From contig NZ_JANUGY010000012.1 in the NCBI RefSeq assembly GCF_024756235.1, forward strand, positions 87,552 to 151,551: 64,000 nucleotides of DNA, written 5' to 3'. Source of the stretch: Massilia kyonggiensis. GTDB lineage: Bacteria > Pseudomonadota > Gammaproteobacteria > Burkholderiales > Burkholderiaceae_D. Below are positions 60,481-64,000 of the stretch, one piece after another. The translations under genes and the position numbers were made by a program. A model generated the notes under the pieces. It was given only the letters and a program-made list of their open reading frames with translations. It had not been told where the DNA came from and made no database searches. Each line of letters opens with the position of its first letter. Within the stretch, counting starts at the first letter, position 1.

Positions 60481-62814
60481 ATGGCACGGCGATTTCATGG
60501 TGTAGCGAGGGCGACGCTGACGATCGCGGCGCTGGCCGGGCTCGGCGCCGCACTGTTCAATTATTGCGCGCCGATGACCGGCGTGACCGGAACGATCGGC
60601 GCCCTCGCTGTCGTCGTGTCCACCCTGTTGCTGGCGTTGCTCGGCTTTGTCCTGGTGCGCAGGCGTACCGGCCGCTCCCGGCTCGTGCCGGTCCTCGCCC
60701 TTCTGATGGCGCTCGGCACCCTGGCGGCGGCCTGGCTGCTGCACGAGTTCTCGCTGGTTGCCGCCATGGTCATCGCGCTGCTGGCGCTGGCGGTCGATTT
60801 GATGAGTGGTCCGGACAGGCACCCGGTGACAACCGTCGCGTCGCTCTTGCTCGTGCCTGCTCTCTGCATCAGCCTTGGCCTCGCAGCCATCGGCCGGCTG
60901 CCGCCTGCGACGGCGCAGGGGGCGGCGGCAGCCGATGATGTTCACGATTCGTCGGAACAACAACCATCGGCACCGCCAAAGCCCATCTGGAACAGCTTCC
61001 ACGGGCAATTGAGCGCGCAGAAATACTCACCGCTGGCGCAGATCGATACCTCGAACGTCGGCAAGCTGAAGCTGGCATGGCAGTACCATACCGGGGATGT
61101 CTCCGACGGCAGCGGCGGCAAGCCGCCGACCGTCTGGTCGGCCACGCCCATCTACGCCAACGAGACCCTGTACATCGGCACGCCGTTCTACCGGATCATC
61201 GCCCTCGATCCGGCGACCGGAACAGAGCGTTGGCGGTTCGACACCCACTCGACCCTGAAGGCGCTCACCCAGCCCGCGTTGAAGACCCGCGGCGTCGCCT
61301 ACTGGGAAGCCCGGCATCCGGTCGCGGGCCAGGCCTGCCAGAAGACCGTCTACATCGGCACCATGGATGCGAGGCTGTTCGCCGTCGATGCGGACACGGG
61401 AAAGCCGTGCCCAGGCTTTGCCGACCACGGCGTACTCAACGTCAACAAATGGAACAGCGTCAACGATGCCTGGCCGCTGTCGGTGCTCCAGCCGCCCACC
61501 GTGGCGGGCGACCACCTCATCATCGGCTGGGCCGGCAAGGACTGGGCGCTGGCCGAGGCGCCGCCGGGCAGGGTCTTCTCGGTCAATGCGCGCACCGGCA
61601 AACTGGAGTGGGTCCTGAACGTTCTTCCCGATGATATCGTCAGGCAGAGCGGCACTGCCAACGTGTGGACCGCGATGTCGGTCGACGAGGAACTCGGGCT
61701 CGTGTACTTGCCGGTGTCGTCGCCTTCGCCCAACTACTGGGGCGGCAACCGCGCCGAACCCGTCCCGCTCGCGACCTCCACCACCGCTGTCGACATCGAC
61801 ACCGGCAAGGTGGTGTGGTCGCGCCAGTGGGTGCACCATGACCTCTGGGACTACGACATCAATTCGGCACCGACGCTGATGGACATCACGGTCGATGGCA
61901 AGACGATCCCGGCGCTGATGCAGGCGACCAAGATGGGCTACCTGTTCGTCGTGAACCGCAGGACCGGCGAGGATGTCTGGCCGATCGAGGAGCGCCCAGT
62001 CCCTACCGGCAATGTCCCCGGTGAGGTTTACGCGAGGACCCAGCCGGTTCCTACCCGACCTGCGCCGCTGCTGGACCAGTCCCACAAGCCGAAGGTCTGG
62101 TGGATTGCCGACATGGTTGGCTTCGGCCAGTGCTCGCGCCTGTTCGATGCAATGCATTACGATGGCATGTACACGCCGCCGACCGCCGGGGATGCAGGCA
62201 CGCTGGGCTATCCATTCAGCGCCGGCGCCGTCCAGTGGGGGGGTGTCGCTTTTGACCCGCGCAGCGAGACGGCGATCGTCAACACGTCACATCTCGTGCA
62301 GCAACTCAAGCTGTTGCCACGCGACGTGTACGACAGCGTGGCCAAGGGCTCCGGCGCCGAGCAGGGCTTCTATCCGCAGAAGGGGGCGCCGTTCGGCATC
62401 ATGCTAGAAAACGCGCTCAACTGGCTCGGCATGCCATGCTGGGAACCGCCCTTCGGCGAACTTGTCTCGATCGATATGAAGACCGGCGCGATCAACTGGC
62501 GTCGCCCCGTCGGGGCATCCCAGCAGTACGGCTTCTACATGCCTGAGAGCCTGGGCTCGCCGACCATCGGCGGGCCGGCCGTGACCGCAGGCGGCCTGAT
62601 CTTCATCGGCGCCTCGATGGACGCGAAAGTGCGGGCCTATTCGCTGGCGACGGGCAAGGAGTTGTGGTCCGACCTGGTCCAGGCCCCGGTGGTCGCGAAT
62701 CCGGCGGTGTACGAATACAAGGGCCGTCAGTATGTCGCTTTCGTGGCCGGCGGCAATCCGATCATCAAGGACCAGGTGGGCGACCAGCTGGCGGTGTACG
62801 CGCTGCCACGGTGA
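60481..62814 (+). CDS. Membrane-bound PQQ dehydrogenase, glucose/quinate/shikimate type
   Basis: The 777-residue enzyme has five N-terminal membrane helices (within ~10-145), as in membrane glucose dehydrogenase, where this part contacts ubiquinone. The periplasmic propeller follows, with WNSFHGQLSAQKYSPLAQID, Trp-docking repeats such as LDPATGTERWRFD, and the conserved HHDLWDYD with the catalytic Asp. GQCSRLFDAMHYDGMYTPP also fits the family. It oxidises a sugar or a cyclic polyol at the membrane. I start at the ATG at 60481; a GTG at 60463 lies within the GGAGGA ribosome site. PQQ synthesis genes are not in the window. Confidence 0.9.
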   Translation: MARRFHGVARATLTIAALAGLGAALFNYCAPMTGVTGTIGALAVVVSTLLLALLGFVLVRRRTGRSRLVPVLALLMALGTLAAAWLLHEFSLVAAMVIALLALAVDLMSGPDRHPVTTVASLLLVPALCISLGLAAIGRLPPATAQGAAAADDVHDSSEQQPSAPPKPIWNSFHGQLSAQKYSPLAQIDTSNVGKLKLAWQYHTGDVSDGSGGKPPTVWSATPIYANETLYIGTPFYRIIALDPATGTERWRFDTHSTLKALTQPALKTRGVAYWEARHPVAGQACQKTVYIGTMDARLFAVDADTGKPCPGFADHGVLNVNKWNSVNDAWPLSVLQPPTVAGDHLIIGWAGKDWALAEAPPGRVFSVNARTGKLEWVLNVLPDDIVRQSGTANVWTAMSVDEELGLVYLPVSSPSPNYWGGNRAEPVPLATSTTAVDIDTGKVVWSRQWVHHDLWDYDINSAPTLMDITVDGKTIPALMQATKMGYLFVVNRRTGEDVWPIEERPVPTGNVPGEVYARTQPVPTRPAPLLDQSHKPKVWWIADMVGFGQCSRLFDAMHYDGMYTPPTAGDAGTLGYPFSAGAVQWGGVAFDPRSETAIVNTSHLVQQLKLLPRDVYDSVAKGSGAEQGFYPQKGAPFGIMLENALNWLGMPCWEPPFGELVSIDMKTGAINWRRPVGASQQYGFYMPESLGSPTIGGPAVTAGGLIFIGASMDAKVRAYSLATGKELWSDLVQAPVVANPAVYEYKGRQYVAFVAGGNPIIKDQVGDQLAVYALPR

Positions 62815-62916
62815 CCTGTATCGACCGGGCCGCGCGGAGAAGGATGGGCAGAGATGGTCGAGCTCGATGGCGTGCGCAAGCAGGCCGGGTGTCGGCATGA
62901 AAATGTAATATAAGGC

Positions 62917-63400
62917 ATGCTGATCCGAACCATCGTGAACGCGGGGTTGCGCCGCACCCTGAAGCCCCTCTGGAACGACATTCCGTCCGTCGCGCGCATG
63001 CGCGCCGCGTATCACCGGATCGACCGCCTGGGAACGCTCGGCCGGCAGCCCGTCCGCGACCGCGAACGCGGCGCGGGACAGCATGCAGTCACCGAACATC
63101 TGGCCATGGGTGCGGATGACGTACCTTGGCGGCGTCGCGCCGGACCACCCGGACGTGTCGCCCCTGTTCGGCGACTGGGCGGGACTCGCGCCGCTCCATT
63201 TCCACGTGTCGGACACCGAGATCATCCTCGACGACAGCAGGCGCGCGGCCGAACGCGCGCGCCGGGCCGGGAACCGCGTGACGCTCACCATCTGGCACGA
63301 CGTGCCGCACAGCTTTTATTACATGAACGCGCTGCGCGAGGCGTGGCGGTGCCGGGCGGAGGTCGTCGCCTTTGTCGGCGCCGCGTTGCGACAGATGTAA
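62917..63400 (+). pseudogene. Decayed alpha/beta hydrolase (esterase) gene with internal deletion
   Basis: From the ATG at 62917 one frame reads like an esterase N-terminus (MLIRTIVNAGLRRTLKPLW, then IPSVARMRAAYHRIDRLG). By about 63050 the recognisable sequence has moved to another frame. That frame encodes a hormone-sensitive-lipase-type C-terminus: VSPLFGDWAGLAPLHFHVSD, TEIILDDSRRAAERARRAG, and the catalytic-His region DVPHSFYYMNAL. The central ~180 residues, with the HGGG and GxSxG nucleophile motifs, are missing. The two ends are out of frame, so no active enzyme can result. Confidence 0.7.
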
Positions 63401-63401
63401 A

Positions 63402-63428
63402 AAAGGACAGCCTGGGGGGCTGTCCTTT
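63402..63428 (-). terminator. Terminator of the sodium:solute symporter gene
   Basis: AAAGGACAGCC (63402-63412) and GGCTGTCCTTT (63418-63428) form an 11-base-pair stem with a five-base loop. On the minus strand the stem is followed by a T-run, so it ends transcription of the symporter gene, whose stop is at 63466. The decayed esterase ends right beside it. Confidence 0.85.
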
Positions 63429-63465
63429 GCCAGCCCGCAGGCTGCCTTCTATTGCTCCGAGAGTT

Positions 63466-64000
63466 CTACCACCACATGCCGTAGATCGTGGCCAGCACGA
63501 CGCAGATGACCGCCGAGCCCAGGGCAAACGCGCCGTCGACCTTGAACAGCTTGGTGTCGACGATCAGTCCATTCACCTTGCCGCGGGCGAACACGGTGCT
63601 GAGCAGGACCATGCCGGCGACGACCAGCCAGAACACGATGAACATGCGGTCCAGGAACGGGATCTCGTAGACACCGCTGCCGTTGTCGTGGGCGAAGCCG
63701 ATCGGGGCGAGGAAGGACAGGTCCATCATCCCCGGCAGGAACTTCAGGATGATCGAGAACACGAGGCCGCCCACGGTCGCGAACATCGCGGCGCTGGACG
63801 TGGTCTTTTTCCAGAAGAAGCCCAGCAGGAACATGGCCAGGATGCCCGGCGAGACGAAGCCCGTGTATTCCTGGATGTACTGGAAGCCGCCCTTCTTGTC
63901 GATGCCCATCAGCGGGGCGATCACGACGGCCAGCAGCATCGACACGACGACGGTCACGCGGCCGATCCACACCATCTTCTGCTCGCTGACATTTGGATGG
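63466..64000 (-). CDS. Sodium:solute symporter (SGLT-type), C-terminal part only
   Basis: Only the last ~178 codons are in view; the gene continues past the right edge. The visible part has the SSS-family pattern: PNVSEQKMVWIGRVTVVVSM, QYIQEYTGFVSPGILAMFLLG, FFWKKTTSSAAMF, and several membrane helices ending IYGMWW. The sequence resembles vSGLT/galactose-type sodium:sugar symporters. This is suggestive next to a PQQ sugar dehydrogenase, but the sugar cannot be read from the fragment. The terminator at 63402-63428 follows it. Confidence 0.88.
   Translation of the reverse strand, partial: HPNVSEQKMVWIGRVTVVVSMLLAVVIAPLMGIDKKGGFQYIQEYTGFVSPGILAMFLLGFFWKKTTSSAAMFATVGGLVFSIILKFLPGMMDLSFLAPIGFAHDNGSGVYEIPFLDRMFIVFWLVVAGMVLLSTVFARGKVNGLIVDTKLFKVDGAFALGSAVICVVLATIYGMWW

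Noticed and set aside
61801..61870. DxD in the membrane PQQ dehydrogenase (WDYD) as lanthanide evidence
   Set aside because: Membrane glucose dehydrogenases that do not use lanthanides have the same spacing (WDMD in E. coli), so it carries no information in this family.

Overview
The window is a high-GC bacterial chromosome segment, dense in genes and without tRNA, rRNA, insertion-sequence or CRISPR signals. A Burkholderiales-type type VI secretion (T6SS) gene order, TonB-dependent receptors of the Xanthomonas/Caulobacter style, burkholderial-type porins and an AcoR-like regulator point to an Oxalobacteraceae-like betaproteobacterium (Massilia or a close relative). This placement is inference from gene content, not from a marker gene.

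Positions 1-10203 and 18085-26565 hold a T6SS locus. tssK (cut by the left edge) faces away from a TPR lipoprotein gene followed by tssB, tssC, hcp, tssE, tssF, tssG and tssH (clpV). A second, opposite-strand operon holds tagX (peptidoglycan peptidase), tssM, tagF, an OmpA-like gene and tssA, and it diverges from an uncharacterised membrane-anchored Cys/Lys-rich protein. tssJ, tssL, vgrG and PAAR genes are not in view. A four-gene galactan-utilisation module (TonB-dependent receptor, GH35, GH43_24-like, LacI regulator; 10516-18081) sits between the two halves. Two matching inverted 14-mers in front of the receptor are candidate LacI operators. Both T6SS control regions share the motif GCGCACGATT.

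Positions 26567-41924 look like one catabolic regulon. A leftward operon encodes a porin, a PQQ alcohol dehydrogenase, a c-type cytochrome and a solute-binding protein. A rightward operon encodes an acetoin/pyruvate-dehydrogenase-type complex whose E2 is split into a free lipoyl domain and a free acyltransferase. It also carries a lipoate-ligase-like protein, a dedicated lipoyl synthase, an Fe-S GMC dehydrogenase with its Tat-type small subunit, and an AcoR-like sigma-54 activator. A third transcription unit encodes a periplasmic VOC protein and a HupE/UreJ membrane protein. All three units have a well-spaced -24/-12 promoter and share CATCTGTCGC-type upstream elements. The substrate is not known; a diol or alcohol oxidised in the periplasm and then cleaved by the TPP/lipoate complex fits the enzyme set. 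I consider this the most interesting system in the window.

Positions 41938-44822 are a translationally coupled four-gene redox-type operon (AhpD-like, GATase, thioredoxin-like, MOSC) next to a MarR regulator with a C-terminal Cys cluster and a clear palindromic operator. A small unknown protein, a cytochrome P450 and a lipoprotein follow. Positions 47157-57136 are a complete leftward chemotaxis operon (receptor-like protein with a CheZ-type signature, cheY, STAS protein, cheA, two receptors, cheW, cheR, cheB). The right end has a TauE-like transporter, ilvD, a membrane-bound PQQ glucose/quinate-type dehydrogenase, a decayed esterase gene and the 3' part of a sodium:solute symporter gene.
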